From contig OZ023205.1 in NCBI GenBank assembly GCA_963995525.1, positions 47,979,748 to 48,043,747 on the forward strand: 64,000 bases of DNA. Reading direction: 5' to 3'. A model generated the notes under the pieces. The model saw nothing but the letters and a program-made list of their open reading frames with translations, did not search any database and was not told the origin of the DNA. Made by a program: the position numbers and the translations under genes. Origin of the DNA: Escarpia spicata. Taxonomy: Eukaryota; Annelida; Polychaeta; Sabellida; Siboglinidae. Shown piece by piece: positions 19,925 to 31,967 of this stretch. How positions within the stretch are numbered: the first letter of the stretch is position 1; each line of letters starts with the position of its first letter.

Positions 19925-20105
19925 AACCATCAAACTAGGCTTCGTAAACATGGTTTGATAGAGAGAAGGTGAGTTCTGGGGTTATCCCTACCCCTTTGTA
20001 GGGTCTATTTTACACAACTTTTGTTAGCTGGCTCCCTAATCGTGTGTACCCTACCTACTGTTCCAGATGGAAGGTCAAAGCTAAACTGACGCAAAAGTTA
20101 AATAA
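19925..20105 (+). repeat. 5'-truncated SINE copy
   Basis: Its last 70 bp (CTGTTCCAGATGGAAGGTCA, then CTAAACTGACGCAAAAGTTA) match the tail of the next SINE at 20395-20460, so two copies lie in tandem. Confidence 0.65.
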
Positions 20106-20123
20106 CAAAATAATACTAAACTG

Positions 20124-20462
20124 TAGGGCGCATTGGTCGAGCGGTAAGAGTGCATACTGGACGGTCGATCGGAAGAACCCGGGTTCGAACCCTTGTGTCG
20201 GCCGGGCGGTGGTTCGGTACGGGTTCGGCCGCTGTGTCAACAACATTTCGGCAATTATGTTTATCCTACGTTGCCTGTGTCTTTTGGAAGAGACACTATA
20301 ATCCGTTGGTTCCTTCCATCTGTAGCCTCTTGCAAATGTTTCCGTGGCTGGCTTGATGTTCCGCCGTCTCACACAACTCTTGTCAACTGGCTCATTAATC
20401 GCCTGTCCCTACCCACTGTTCCAGATGGAACGTCAAAGCTAAACTGACGCAAAAGTTAAATA
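20124..20462 (+). repeat. tRNA-derived SINE
   Basis: The head GGGCGCATTGGTCGAGCGGT contains an A box (TGGTCGAGCGG). GGTTCGAACCC at about 20190-20200 is a perfect B box. The body ends in CTAAACTGACGCAAAAGTTA. A related head without a B box occurs at about 24350-24390. Confidence 0.75.
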
Positions 20463-20869
20463 AATAATTAATGCTAAGCTGAACTTATATACCGAGCGCT
20501 GTTTATGACGTAATGCCTGCGCAGTCACGTGATTGCACCTGTTGTGAGAAATTATTGCAAATGATGGGGGTAATTAAAATTTCTCTTGAGGTACAAGTTT
20601 ACATTATTAGTTGAATTCCTTCTCGCCAAGGGTAACTGTAGTTCCATGAACCAGGCTAGCTCATGAATGACGAGGAGACGTCATCGCTATTTGGTACTAT
20701 GTCATCCAGAATGTGTATTACGTCATCAAGAACGTGTGCTTGCTTTATACAAATCACTTGCTTTATACTAATCAATTATTGTTTCTTAATTCGGTTTGCC
20801 CGCTAGTATGTCTGTAGCATGGATGTTTTGTTGGTGATGAGTGTGTTTTAGGGAAGACGGAACCTTTTT

Positions 20870-21070
20870 GGGGACGCTGTCGGAGATGTTTTGAGGTGAC
20901 GTTCCAGATTTGGACCGTAGTCGCTTTGAACCCTTCGATGTTGTCTGAGATGACATCTGAAGAGGGGCGGGGAAGGGAGGTTGGTTGGTGATTTTTTGCT
21001 GTGACGTTCCAGATTTTGGCCGCAGTCGCACTCAACCTTTCCATGCTGTCAGAGATGCCACATCAGAAAA
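20870..21070. repeat. Two imperfect direct repeats of about 115 bp
   Basis: GTGACGTTCCAGATTT and CTGTC(G/A)GAGATG occur twice, giving two similar ORF blocks on the minus strand. No function seen. Confidence 0.5.
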
Positions 21071-21081
21071 CAGGGGGGTGG

Positions 21082-21240
21082 TGTTGTGATATAGCACATA
21101 CCATAATTGCTATAGCGAACTACATTATCGCATGTATCACTACGCCCAATAAATACCAGTTGGTGAGTTAGCCGATCAGCCTGGATCGAGTGTTTGTGCA
21201 TAGCTGAACGTCATTATACCTATCATAGCGAATCACTTCA
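21082..21240 (+). repeat. 5' LTR
   Basis: 159 bp, TG...CA ends, with an AATAAA near 21147. Confidence 0.93.
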
Positions 21241-21631
21241 TGGTGGCAGCGGTAAAAACCAGCGAATATCGACTACAAACAGCGGTAACAGTGTACGAAA
21301 TATACCTATTGTTACTGAATGCGCTACCAGCTTAACAAGCCGCAAACGAAACGTTTAGTTGAAACGAAAGTCAAACAAAATGGCGTCATGCAGATGCAGA
21401 CAACGTCGAAGAAGTTGTCAAAGCTGATCACCAGAAGGCGCCACCAACGTCGGAGAAGTTGTCAACTGATCACCAGGAGGCGACAGCATCGCACATGCAC
21501 ACCGTTAGCGTCTTTGTGAACTGTGACAGTGTTAGTTTTATGTAAACCTACGTAAAGCCGGACCTATAAAAGCGGTCGCCAGGCTATAGTAGCTATACCT
21601 TGCACACTGTGCAACACACAACCAGCTAACA

Positions 21632-22213
21632 ATGGCAAAATACCCAACTATGAACTGGGAAGGCGATAACATCGCAGAAACATTCAAACTCTTTAAACAG
21701 CGAATGACATTGATACTCACAGACGAGAATGTCATTGACCCAGCTAAACAGGCAATCAAAATTCACATTGCTGTTGGTAATGAAGGACTCAAGCGTTTAA
21801 ATGCGTCAATGCTATCAGACACAGATAAGCAAGATCCCGCAAAACTCTATAAGCTGTTTGAAGACCAACTAGACATACGGGTGAACTTTCGCATCCACAG
21901 AAAGGAACTGATGACATTTCGTCAAACAGAGCGAGAAAGTACAGACGAGTTTGTCAACAAAGCGCGTCATAAAGGCAGTTTGTGCGACTTTGATGAATGT
22001 GAGCTAGTGGAGCGAGTCATTGAGCTCATCATAGCGAGTACACCTCATGAACTGTTGCAGAAGCATTTGCTAGACCAAAACAAAGGGTACGACATGAGGA
22101 GTGTACTGCAAGAGGCACGCAAGTACGAGGCCATAGCCGCCGGAAAAGCGTCCCTACAAATATTATCCACACATCACACGTCAATCAGTGATGTAAAGCA
22201 CCGAAACGCGTGA
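21632..22213 (+). pseudogene. gag: gag, stopped by a TGA at the first zinc knuckle
   Basis: 193 aa of Ty3/gypsy-like capsid: NWEGDNIAETFKLFKQRM at the start, ESTDEFVNKARHKG in the middle and LLDQNKGYDMRSVLQEARK near the end. The TGA at 22211-22213 falls where related Gag proteins have the first Cys of a zinc-binding segment. The same frame then continues (RNCALSHAPRQCP) into the next ORF. This looks like a nonsense change, so the nucleocapsid part would be separated from the capsid. Confidence 0.8.
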
Positions 22214-22225
22214 AGAAACTGTGCA

Positions 22226-23227
22226 TTGTCACACGCACCGAGGCAGTGCCCTGAATACAAAGACATATGCAAGCACTGCGATGGCATCGGGCACTGGGCC
22301 AAGTGTTGTAGGAAGAAACAGAAAGATGAACAACAAAGGTATCGCAAACGACGTGATAGCCAGCCAAAGAGCCGAAGCCGACGTGACAGTCGCCGCAGAC
22401 CAGATAAACCAATCCATGAACTTTCTGGCTACCAAACAGAAAACGAGAACCCGGACTACGAAAGTGAAAGTGAATGCGAAGTCTACACGAAGTCGTTCAG
22501 CACGATGATTGACAATGGCCCACAGTATTTAGGGCAACCATTCCACGACATGTGTAAGAAGTGGAACGTCAAACACACTACAACATCACCCAGATATCCT
22601 CAATCCAACGTACTCATTGAGAGACAGGTCAGGGCGGTGAAAGCGGTCATACAGAAATGTGCGAAGACGGGCAGCGACGTGCTAATTGCCTTACAACACC
22701 ATCGATGCACGCCACTGGATAGTCATCTATCTAGCCCGGGTGAAATCTTGTTCAACAGACCTGTGCGGACTACCCTACCGAGTCACCACCCGACGCTGAC
22801 GCAGAGCCAGCAATCGAACAACGAGCAACTCGAGCGACGCAGAGATCGAATGATACGGGACCACGACCGACACGCGGGTCCAGAGCTCGCTCCGCTGCAT
22901 GCTGGGCAACGCGTGCGAATCCTGAACAAGGAAACACACCAATGGTGCCCTGGAGAGATCATCGCGCAGAGCACAGAACCGCGTTCATACATCGTACAGA
23001 CGCCAAATGGCACGCGTCTGCGCAGAACAAGGTCCCATCTGAGAGAGCTGGTGTTGACGCCAACTCCAAGATCCGTGACATTCCGTGACCCGCTTGACGA
23101 CGACGACACCTCCGACCAACCGGTCGCGGTGCCCGTCACAACGACCGGTGACACACCGCCCTCCGAACCAGTGATCCGACGATCAGGGCGCGTGATCAGG
23201 AAGCCGGCCAGATTCAGCAATGAGTAA
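22226..23227 (+). pseudogene. Zinc knuckle joined to integrase C-terminus
   Basis: Begins with a CCHC knuckle (CKHCDGIGHWAKCC), then an Arg/Ser/Lys-rich stretch. At about 22490-22505 it passes straight into integrase at its second catalytic Asp (DNGPQY), with Glu 36 residues later (D-35-E; NVLIERQVRAVK). The C-terminal tail (LHAGQRVRILNKETHQW, RRSGRVIRKPARF) is typical of gypsy Pol ends. The first catalytic Asp and all of RT are missing. Confidence 0.88.
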
Positions 23228-23363
23228 TTTTGACTAGTTATTAATTGACTATACAATTACGTTAGAATAGTTCTGTGTTATATAAGCTTACTCATAATCT
23301 CATATTCATAATTGTTGTTCTAGTTCTATGTATATCGTTCACTTTTATTTCTGCAGAGGGAGA

Positions 23364-23522
23364 TGTTGTGATATAGCACATACCATAATTGCTATAGCGA
23401 ACTACATTATCGCATGTATCACTACGCCCAATAAACACCAGTTGGTGAGTTAGCCGATCAGCCTGGATCGAGTGTTTGTACATAGCTGAACGTCATTATA
23501 CCTATCATAGCGAATCACTTCA
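23364..23522 (+). repeat. 3' LTR
   Basis: 159 bp, two differences from the 5' LTR. Confidence 0.93.
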
Positions 23523-23527
23523 GGTGG

Positions 23528-24215
23528 GGGGTGCTGTTAATATTTTATCGAGCGGAACTAATTTCCCTCAAGCGGAACTATCTTCCCCCAAGCAGAACTG
23601 TCTCGCCTATACGCCTGGAGTAGTTTTTTGAGCCCATCTGCCTGTCTATCAGCTAGCATATAACATGCAGATTTATACTTATTTGGCGTTGAATAGTCAA
23701 TCGGACCTTTTCTTTTACTTAGCGGCTCCCGCGTTTAGAGACGCACGAGGCAGTCAAAGCACGCTATCCAGATATGTCGCTTGCTAGTGTTCTAACGTCG
23801 CTCCAGCTTTTGTTGACCAGCTATAGGTCGCGGTCAGTTGTTTGGCGTCAGTTCATTCTTGGTCGTCCCCTCTTTCTCTGGCCAGTTGGTATCCACCACA
23901 GCGCTTGTTGGGCAGTTCTAGTAGGTGTTCGTTGGTGCGATGCGACGCAGTGATGACGTCATCCACAACTTCACGCCAAAGCGTTGTCAAAATCACCATC
24001 CAACGATGATGGCCCTTGTCCGTCGTCAGATCTCTTCGTTGAACGTTGCGGATTTCCCTCAAACTTGATATAAATAACTCACCTTAGTCGGATGATTTCA
24101 AATAAATCTTGCAAACACATTTATCTACAATCTGACATCATATGTTATTGCAGGCCCTATGCTGTAATGCAATATTCAAATTGCCTTGCGCGACAATTTA
24201 TAGTATGCACAAAAG
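23528..24215. other. No gene recognised
   Basis: Contains a small repeat of AAGC(G/A)GAACT with CTTCCC-type words near 23553-23600. Nothing else is supported. Confidence 0.45.
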
Positions 24216-24217
24216 CA

Positions 24218-24262
24218 CGCGCACACACACGCACACGCACACGCACACGCACACGCACACGC

Positions 24263-24292
<30 letters not shown>
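24218..24292 (+). repeat. CACACG / CA microsatellite
   Basis: (CACACG)n followed by (CA)n. The Thr/Arg ORF here is an artefact. Confidence 0.95.
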
Positions 24293-24293
<1 letters not shown>

Positions 24294-24579
24294 TCAGCAT
24301 GCATAGGCGTATATTTGTAGCGTTTTCATCTCCCAGAATCACCAATCGTAGCGTTTTGGTCGAGCGGTCGGCAAGGAAGCATACTGGCACACGTTCATTC
24401 ACTCAAGTCATATTTCTCCCCATAAAATGTTTCACCATGAAATGGAGCTTCACGATCGCTTCCTACAAACTCTACAGGTTCGACATTTGACCTGCCAACA
24501 TATTTGGGCAGTTTAGTTCTCGACAAAGCATCCCTCGACATCCTCCCAGGGGATGCAGTAAACAAAGTTGTACGGACAT

Positions 24580-25596
24580 TGTTGTATTCTCGATGTCGTC
24601 GAGGTGTAAGTTGTACGTATTGTAAGGAAGTAACTCGTAGTTGTACTAGAACATTTATTCTACATGTTGTAGCCTTCAACTTCTGGAACCACAATACTAA
24701 CTCGGAATCCGTGAACGGAATTAATCAACGAACAGTAATAGCTAGACACAACATATCTCCCTCTCTTAGAGAAGCAGTCGCTAAACATACATGTATGATT
24801 GTGTCATGTCTTCAGCCTACTCAATCAAGCAATCTTCTAGGGGCATGTCTCACATGAGAGCTCCTTCTAGTTACTGCAATATCATCAAGCACCGGCATGT
24901 TAGGAACATCAGTGGTGTTAGGACCTGGTTCTACTTCTACTGCATGTTGATTGTTGTTGCATGAGACGTCCATATGAAGGAAATTGTCATTGTGACTGTG
25001 GTCTGAATGTTGGACCGGAATAAATGCAGTGGCTGCTCTGCACTTAACAACCCTAGACCTGTTCCATTTCCTTCCATCTTTCAGAGTAACACATGCACCG
25101 TTTGTACATTACAACTTACGTTCAGCATGTTTATTTTTGACAAGCTTGTATTCGTTTGCCAATTTCAGATTCGTCTTTTCGAATTCCGTTGCGCCAGCGG
25201 GATAGTTGTCGAGTTCTTTCAACTTCGAATATCGCCTTTGCCCTTCAGTCCCCAACGAATGCAATAACAAAGCTGTTCTTCGTTTGTCGCTAAATTGTTC
25301 TGCATCAAGCATGTTAATTGTTCTAGAAACTTGGTCGGCGGATCGATTGGATTAGCCATCATTATTACTTTAGTTCAGGTTCCTGCGTGCGGTTGTATAT
25401 CCTGTTTCGTCGCCATGAATATGTTGTATTCTCGATGTAGTCGAGATGTAAGTTGTACGGATTGTAAGGAAGTAACTCGTAGTTTGTACTAGAACATTTA
25501 TTCTACATATTGCAGCCTTCAATTTCTGGAACTATAATACTAACTCGGAATCCGTGAACGGAATTAATCAACGAACAGTAATAGCTAGACACAACA
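24580..25596 (-). mobile_element. Small gypsy-type LTR element, 1,017 bp, internally deleted
   Basis: Direct repeats 24580-24753 and 25422-25596 (TGTTGTATTC...ACACAACA, about 90% alike) are flanked by GACAT on both sides (24575-24579 and 25597-25601). On the minus strand the primer site (TGGCGACGAAACAGG) follows the upstream LTR and a purine tract AGAGAGGGAGATA precedes the other. The interior keeps the start of gag and, at about 25090-24830, the end of pol (SSHVRHAPRRLLD). Everything between is lost. Confidence 0.9.
25109..25360 (-). pseudogene. gag: gag remnant of the small LTR element
   Basis: Starts with MANPIDPP near 25359, then in a shifted frame reads EQFSDKRRTALLLHSLGTEG and KLANEYKLVK, typical gypsy capsid words. 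Truncated and frameshifted. Confidence 0.65.
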
Positions 25597-25804
25597 GACA
25601 TAGTTTATGTCGTCGCCCCTATACCTCCCAGAAGTTCAATGACCCTGCCACTATTGTCCTCGTTTTGGTTCTTGGTGTATTCATTTTGCCATCCAGAACA
25701 GCTTGCGAAGCCCGTTGGTATTCTGGCGAGCGTAAACTAACCTCACACCACACACACCTTCTCCTGTGAGGTCGGACCCCATGACGCACGCAGCCCATGA
25801 GGGG

Positions 25805-26040
25805 GTCCAGACTTTACATTGTGATTATACGCGCGCATGCATTCTGCAGACGCTGCATTTTCGCAAGTTGATTCACCGGCAGGCCACGCAGTAAGGAATT
25901 AAAATAATCACGTTTTGATGTTATGAGAGCACGAACGAGTGTCTTCGCTGCGTCATATGGGTGAGGTATCGACGGATTCTCCCGATGTTTCTGACGTGGT
26001 AATATCCAGTTCGGCATAAGGAATGTTTACGTGTTGGGTC
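25805..26040 (-). pseudogene. LINE RT C-terminal fragment (CR1/L2-like)
   Basis: Codes AKTLVRALITSKRDYFNSLL and RGLPVNQLAKMQRLQNACAR, the conserved post-thumb region of CR1/L2 reverse transcriptases. Both ends are truncated. Confidence 0.85.
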
Positions 26041-26149
26041 TTACTTATAGGTGTTGATCGTATATAACCCCAAGATCACGGACGGAAGATGAGTGTAGTT
26101 GTTGTTTACCGACCGTAACAGCCATGTTGGGTAACGCTTTAAATCCGCA

Positions 26150-26320
26150 GTGTTCACTGAACTACTTTTATTTGAGTAAAATTTCAAATAACTCACCTCA
26201 AAATTACTTAAGCAAAAGTAAAAGTACATTAAAAAACGACTTGAGTAAAAAATACAAGTAACTTTCAAAAGTACTTGAAGTAAGAGTAAAAGTACAATTC
26301 AACGTTTTAATTTCAACATT
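26150..26320. repeat. hAT-like subterminal repeat fragment
   Basis: Repeats of AAAGTACTTGAAGTAA and GAGTAAAA-type words match the ends of the hAT at 53794-55553. No boundary visible. Confidence 0.5.
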
Positions 26321-26984
26321 ACAGCAGGCACACAAAATGCTAGACGAAAATAACTACTTTACTCTACATGAACCTTAACCCAATAACAGTCACTAAATAA
26401 AATAACTACTGCATACTTTACTCAAATCACAACCACACGCGATCACACTGTTGGGTGTAGCTCTCAGTTGGTGACGATGGGGATTTATCACTCATGGCCC
26501 TTTTTGTCTTTTTTCTGGACACGCCTTTTGTCAATAATCCGTCTAAAAAACATGTTCATACTCGATTTCTAAATATACCCCTTGGTTGTCCGACTAAAAG
26601 ATCTTTACAAACTGTCCGCGTGAGGTCAGTACTTTAGTGGCTTTGCCGTTGACGCGATAATACAGACACCGTGAGGTGGCGCCACCGTTTGTTGAGTAAA
26701 TTCGACATGCGAGGAATTGGTCGCAAATAACACTGGATATCTGGAATAGTGTTTATTGACATTGGAAATCTGTACGCCTGTCAAGTAAGTAATACAATAT
26801 ACGTCAACCTGTTTAGAAACTACACATAAAATGTAACTAGTTAACTTAGTATTTGTGAAACAAAGTCGCACAACATGTTTGTGAGGGTAAGTGACAAGGG
26901 GATCCGGTGTGGTGGGCCCAGATTAGGCTGTGTCCAGATTCTCCGCCTACACTGTGTCCAGATTCTCCGCGACGGGCTGAATAC

Positions 26985-28135
26985 ATTTTCATGAGTACAA
27001 GTACGAGTACGAATAGTTTGACGACGGATAAATACGAGTACATTGCTAAAAGCTGAGTACGTGTACAAGTACGAGTACATTCTCACGAGTACAAGTAAAA
27101 GTATGAGTACATTTTTGTAAATATAAATATTAAATAATACGTATTTTAAAATTATTAATTAATCTAATTTATATAACTCAGCACAAGTGAATATGCAATG
27201 GCAGTCGATCATTTTTTTATGAGGAAAACTAAAAAACCTCTTTCATCAACAATGAAATTCACTTCGTTGGCATTTATTTCAGTGGCATCGTATGATCTTA
27301 TCATCTATTTGCCATTGCACCGAATGAACATGAGTCTTTCAGGCTGCACCGTTCAGGGCAGAATACTTTCTAGGGTATGTTAAATACCCTTTCAACTGGG
27401 CTTGATTAAGCCGGAATGCTGAGATGGTGAGGGACCAACTGAGCCACAGTTGGAAAACTCAGAACTGGAGTGGGTCAATGTGACGATCTGTAAATGGCTG
27501 ACTGGGGTATTCGTTCACCTCTACAATCAGCAATCTGGTGATATTAGACTGATCGTAGACTACTAGTTGTTGAGAGGGTTAGCACATGTCCACATAACAG
27601 GCTCAGCATCCCCTTTGGACTTTTTAGCCAGGCTGTTGGCACAGAATTATACTAGTGTAGGAGGTAGTCTGACTTGAACCACCTTACTTCTACAGAGGAA
27701 GACTGGCAGTTCTTGTTCTAAGCAGTTAGCACTGTCAGCCACTATCAAGTGGCATGGTCTCCAGACTACATCAAAGGCATTTCCTGTCTAACTGATGGGT
27801 TAACTGCTGATTGGCTCTCTATGGTCATCCTGGTGGCTTAATTAAACAAACATGTTTATGGCCTGAACTGATAGCATACAATTATTGTTTGCCTAACAGG
27901 GTGTTTCTGCCTGTTGCCATGTTTGGGTATCATAGTCATGGTTATCAGAGAATGATGATGTACTATGTGTAGGGATGGTAAGTTGGTATTCTATCAGAAA
28001 TAACAAAGTATTAAAAAAATAGTTGAACATTTAAATATTTCAGGAAAGTTTCATTTTATAACCACATATATTTATTTTCCCCAGTACATATTGAGAAAGT
28101 ACTCAGATGTACTCATAATGTACTCGTAAAATCTG
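26985..28135. repeat. Possible hAT-like element with GAGTAC/AAGTAC subterminal repeats
   Basis: Left repeats at 26990-27110 (GAGTACAAGTACGAGTAC) and right ones at 28085-28130 (GTACTCAGATGTACTC) are in inverted orientation, as in hAT subterminal regions. Exact tips and TSD were not found. The middle has no recognised transposase. Confidence 0.4.
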
Positions 28136-28139
28136 AACA

Positions 28140-28455
28140 ACAACAACATTTACATGGTCATTGCCTGATGTCTTCCCATTCTTCATATCTCTTAGCACTG
28201 CTTCCATCTCCCATGATGTTATCTCTGGTACCTTGTCCTGGTCGGTGTGAATTATGGTTTTCTGTTCATTGTCATATAGCTCGGTGTAGAATTCCTCTAT
28301 TTGTTCCATGATCATATCTTGGTCTTGTATTTCTCTACCCTGCTTGTCTAGAAGTGTAATCTGTCTGTCTTGGCCTAGTGCCTGTGTTCTTCTTGCTGTC
28401 TTTTTCTGTAGAATACCCTGGATTTGAAGCCGTGCGCAGTCAAACCTCTCTTTGT
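28140..28455 (-). pseudogene. RTE-like LINE fragment
   Basis: Codes IEEFYTELYDNEQ, VPEITSWEMEAVLRDMKNGK and upstream QGILQKKTARRTQ, the region before the RT palm in RTE/BovB-like LINEs. Both ends are truncated. Confidence 0.75.
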
Positions 28456-28609
28456 AGTCAACTCAGTATGTTATGATGTATGACGTGGGATTAGCTAAGA
28501 TATTGCTCACTTCAGTCACATGACTTCTCAACTTCCCCCCAGTGTGCCCCCATTCTCCCAAACCAGCCCCTTCGTTTTAGTGTTTGATTTAATTTGCACT
28601 GGGGTAAGT

Positions 28610-29915
28610 AGCAGTTGTCATGCATTCGCCAGAGAAGAACGGTCCCCCTGGACTACTGGAAGTGGTGAACAAAGCTCTAGATCTGTCAGGAGGTAGAGGC
28701 ATGAAGCAGGTTGGTGTCACCACTGACATCGAGGCGGCAAACACCGGCAGACAAGGTGGACTATGGCGTCTGCTTGCTGACCAAATGCAGAAAGGTTTGG
28801 CAACATTCTGGTGTGCTGCACACCGATCTGACTTAGCCATTGAGTCGGTCGTCAGCACCGTACCTGAGTTGGGAATCTGGAAGTCCAATCTATTGGGACT
28901 CGTACGATTCTTCCGGACGCCGAGACGGATGAAGATGTCGGCGCAAATCGGGAATGTCAAACAGTTCCCCCGGCACCACGATGTCAGGTTTGCCCTGCAC
29001 GAGCTGCAGTTGGTGGATGCTGTGCTGAACAACCTACCAGCCTGCATTATGATGTAGGAACAGATGCAGGCGCCAGAAAGTACCAGCGACAGAAAGGAGA
29101 AGGCTGGAGCCAAAGGGTTCCTGAGAATCTGGAACCACCAACAAACGTTGATCACTGATGGGCGACATCCTGGATATATTTGAAACACTCCAGAAGAAGT
29201 TGCAAAGGAGTAATTTGTTCATCAGTGATCTTCTCACTGTGACTGATGCGGCAATCAAGAAGTTGAACCTAATGAGGGATGGACCATTCCCGGGAAGAAG
29301 GGAGAAGAAGGTGGGTTGTCCAACCGATAACACAAAAGGGGACTTAACACAACAAAAATGTAACCATTAGTTCATTTGTATAAACCGCCGCGACAGACGA
29401 GTAATCAGGTTGGAAGTCGTGCAAGCATCGCACGAATACCTGTCTGAACCCATGCACCCGGAGCAGGAGGACGTCATCAAAGACATGAAGGAGTTAGTGA
29501 TGTCACGCCATCCGAGATCGTTCGTTGAGCATGGTGTATGTGCGTCATCAGGCGCCTTTTCCCAGATGATGCATCTGTCTTTGCAGCCGAGCAGTGTGAA
29601 AACATGATAAATGTGCCAGTTCTGCCTGATGGCTGTGATCTCGGTTGTAAGTTGACTGTCAGACTGCGCCAACTTCTGTCAGTCACAACAGGTTCAGTTC
29701 AGAAGGTGTTGGCATCTCTGGCTTGTATGAGTCCATATTATATGCAGACCGAAAAGATCGAGAGCCACCACAACCTCGTGATCCACAATCACCGCACCAG
29801 TTTGAATGAGGACATAAGAAACGCATCGTGGCACTGAATAACCGCCTACTATGACCCTCGACCCGTTGTCATCAAATTCTTGGAAAAGACAAGAAGATGC
29901 TGAGCACCATACTGG
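28610..29915 (+). pseudogene. hAT-superfamily transposase (ZNF862/KIAA1586-like), frameshifted
   Basis: Readable blocks in order: VTTDIEAANTGRQGGLW (catalytic-core Asp region), FWCAAHRSDLAIESV, HHDVRFALHELQLVDAVL (28620-29057, ending in a TAG), MGDILDIFETLQKKLQRSN (29158-29370), EYLSEPMHPEQEDVI (29410-29607), then in another frame KVLASLACMSPYYMQTEKIE and the dimerisation-type end, and YDPRPVVIKFLEKTRR near 29850-29890. At least three frame breaks. No TIRs or TSD were found around it, so it may be an old transposon or a dead domesticated copy. Confidence 0.8.
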
Positions 29916-30394
29916 GACATCTACAGACAGCGTGAATTCGTCAGGAAATTCACCCGCGAAACGGGATTCGTCTAGTCAAATTGAGACAACTGTCAAACAT
30001 TCTGACTTGCACGATACGCCTCATATTTCTATGATTACTGCATGTATTGGTTGTAATAAAACATGCTTCTAGGATATATATATGTGTAACATTTATTTTC
30101 ATGCCAAGATGCAGTCGTCACTCATCACAGTAGGCCCCACAACTATGTGAATATAAAGTTAATAATACATTATATTAAACTTTCATACATGCCTAAGGGT
30201 TATTAACATAATCATTAATGTATGCTTAAACTGCCCCTTTTACCCATTAGAAGTGCCTTTTTAAGACATTGCCTCCCCATTGATAATTCAATAAAAAACG
30301 CCCTGATTGATACAATTTTAGCTACCCAAAGTGGTAGGTAACAGGCCATTGTAATATTTACCTAGGCCGTTGTCGCGCTTACATTAACTGACCG
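29916..30394. other. No gene recognised
   Basis: AT-rich, no motif seen. Confidence 0.45.
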
Positions 30395-30516
30395 TTATAC
30401 GCAATAGACAGGTTACCGTTACGGACAGGTAGTGGGCAGTCTAATAGGAAGTCATTCGGGACTTTCAAAAGTGACCGCTATGGACAGGTGGCCGCTATTA
30501 CAGGTTTTACTGTATT
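30395..30516. repeat. Possible Tc1/mariner-pogo-like element end
   Basis: GGACAGGTGGCCGCTATTAC followed by AGGTTTTACTG and TA resembles the inward-read ends of Tigger/pogo-like elements. The partner end was not found. Confidence 0.35.
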
Positions 30517-31958
30517 AAAATGTTATTATTATAATGTTAGTGGTAGTTTATTGTATTGTTACATAGGCATATTTATCTTATCATTGTTTACATACAGTTA
30601 CACACAGTTCTACTCTAGTGAACACGTGCATTATATATATTATATAGCCACTGCTGTGTCAAAATAAGTTTTATGTAAATAGGAGTTTAAATGAGATCTC
30701 AAAAAGTTCCGCAGATTATTAACAGGAACAAAAATGGGTAATTATTGTTGACATATTGCCTACCCTTGCCTAGGTCTAGGACTAGGCGCTTACCTTGGCT
30801 TAGTAGTCCAAGTATACAATTGACAGATGTTTCATTAGACATTGTTTTGTGCTGGTTTGGATTAATTATCTGTTACCGTCCAAGGTGATCGCAGGCATTC
30901 GCAGCACAACATATAGAAAAATAGCATTCTGAAGAATTCATCCACAGCGTAGTCTTTGAAGTGTGTCAGTTTGTATTTCACTGTCATGGTCTTCAACTTA
31001 ATTGTAAGTCGACTTTGAAATTCAGCCGCGTTATTGGCATTATTACAACAAATGTATATGAATAAATAGCTGTGCCACATGTAGTCAAGTTGCTTAATAT
31101 AGAGGCATAGATGACCAGGCCAAACATGTAAGTACCCAGCATTCGGCATATAAGCTAATGATTATGTTATAGCTTGACATAATTTTATTTTAAACAGTCC
31201 CCAGTCTGGTTGCTTATAACATTTAAAACTAACTCAGCACACTCACATTGCCAACAAGCTATAATTTAAGTACTTAGCATTATACTGTCATAGTTGGACT
31301 AGGTCTAGCAATGCACTGGTCAGTATTCTTCTTCGCCTTCTCTAGCTTCTTAGAGTGCTGGCACTTGTCTGCACAGTATCATACATCTCAAATGTTGAGA
31401 CTAGGTCTCTGACACCATGCTGTGGGAAATGACCAAACAACCTGTAGAAACTGAAATAAAGCCAGAAAAAGGTTCCTTAGGGCACATTCTATCAAGAAAC
31501 ATCACCCCCAAGGAACCCCCAAGGGAGGGGTAGAAGAGGAAGGCTCATAAACAGGGAACATGAAAGGAAGAAGATAGTTTACATTGGGAGAAACCTTGAG
31601 GAAATGGTGAGAAAGAGACAACATCAGGGGACCACATGTGGTTGATGGCCTGTGGTCCCACAGAGCAAACATGACAAACCAAGTGAATACTTTTTATGTC
31701 ATCCACTTAACATAGAGACAATTATAATGATTGTTTCCACTGTGTTCTGTCCGACATTGTGGCAACCAGACAAGGCCATGGCCCTGTGAGACTCTGGTCT
31801 CAGTGAGACCAGTGTCTCACAGAGCTATGTCATGTCTCCAAGGCCCCTTGTGTTTCCAAAGCAGAACTGGGTTAGCAAGTGAATAGTGTACAGAACTTAT
31901 ATTTCCATCTTGTATTTATTGTATTGTGTTTATTTTCCAGAGACACCTACAAGCAAGA
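30517..31958. other. No gene recognised
   Basis: AT-rich. No supported ORF, repeat boundary or RNA gene. Confidence 0.45.
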
Positions 31959-31967
31959 GGCCAGTGT

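Larger units (their letters stand above)
21082..23522 (+). mobile_element. Gypsy-type LTR retrotransposon, internally deleted, 2,441 bp
   Basis: Two 159-bp LTRs (TGTTGTGATA...CACTTCA) differ at only two sites, and GGTGG is duplicated outside (21077-21081 and 23523-23527). The primer site follows the 5' LTR (TGGTGGCAGCGG), and a purine tract AGAGGGAGA precedes the 3' LTR. The interior holds gag and the integrase C-terminus. Protease, reverse transcriptase, RNase H and the first part of integrase are absent, so it must move in trans. Confidence 0.93.

Noticed and set aside
20124..20200. Functional tRNA gene
   Set aside because: A and B boxes are present, but the cloverleaf is incomplete and the sequence continues into a SINE body with a repeated tail.
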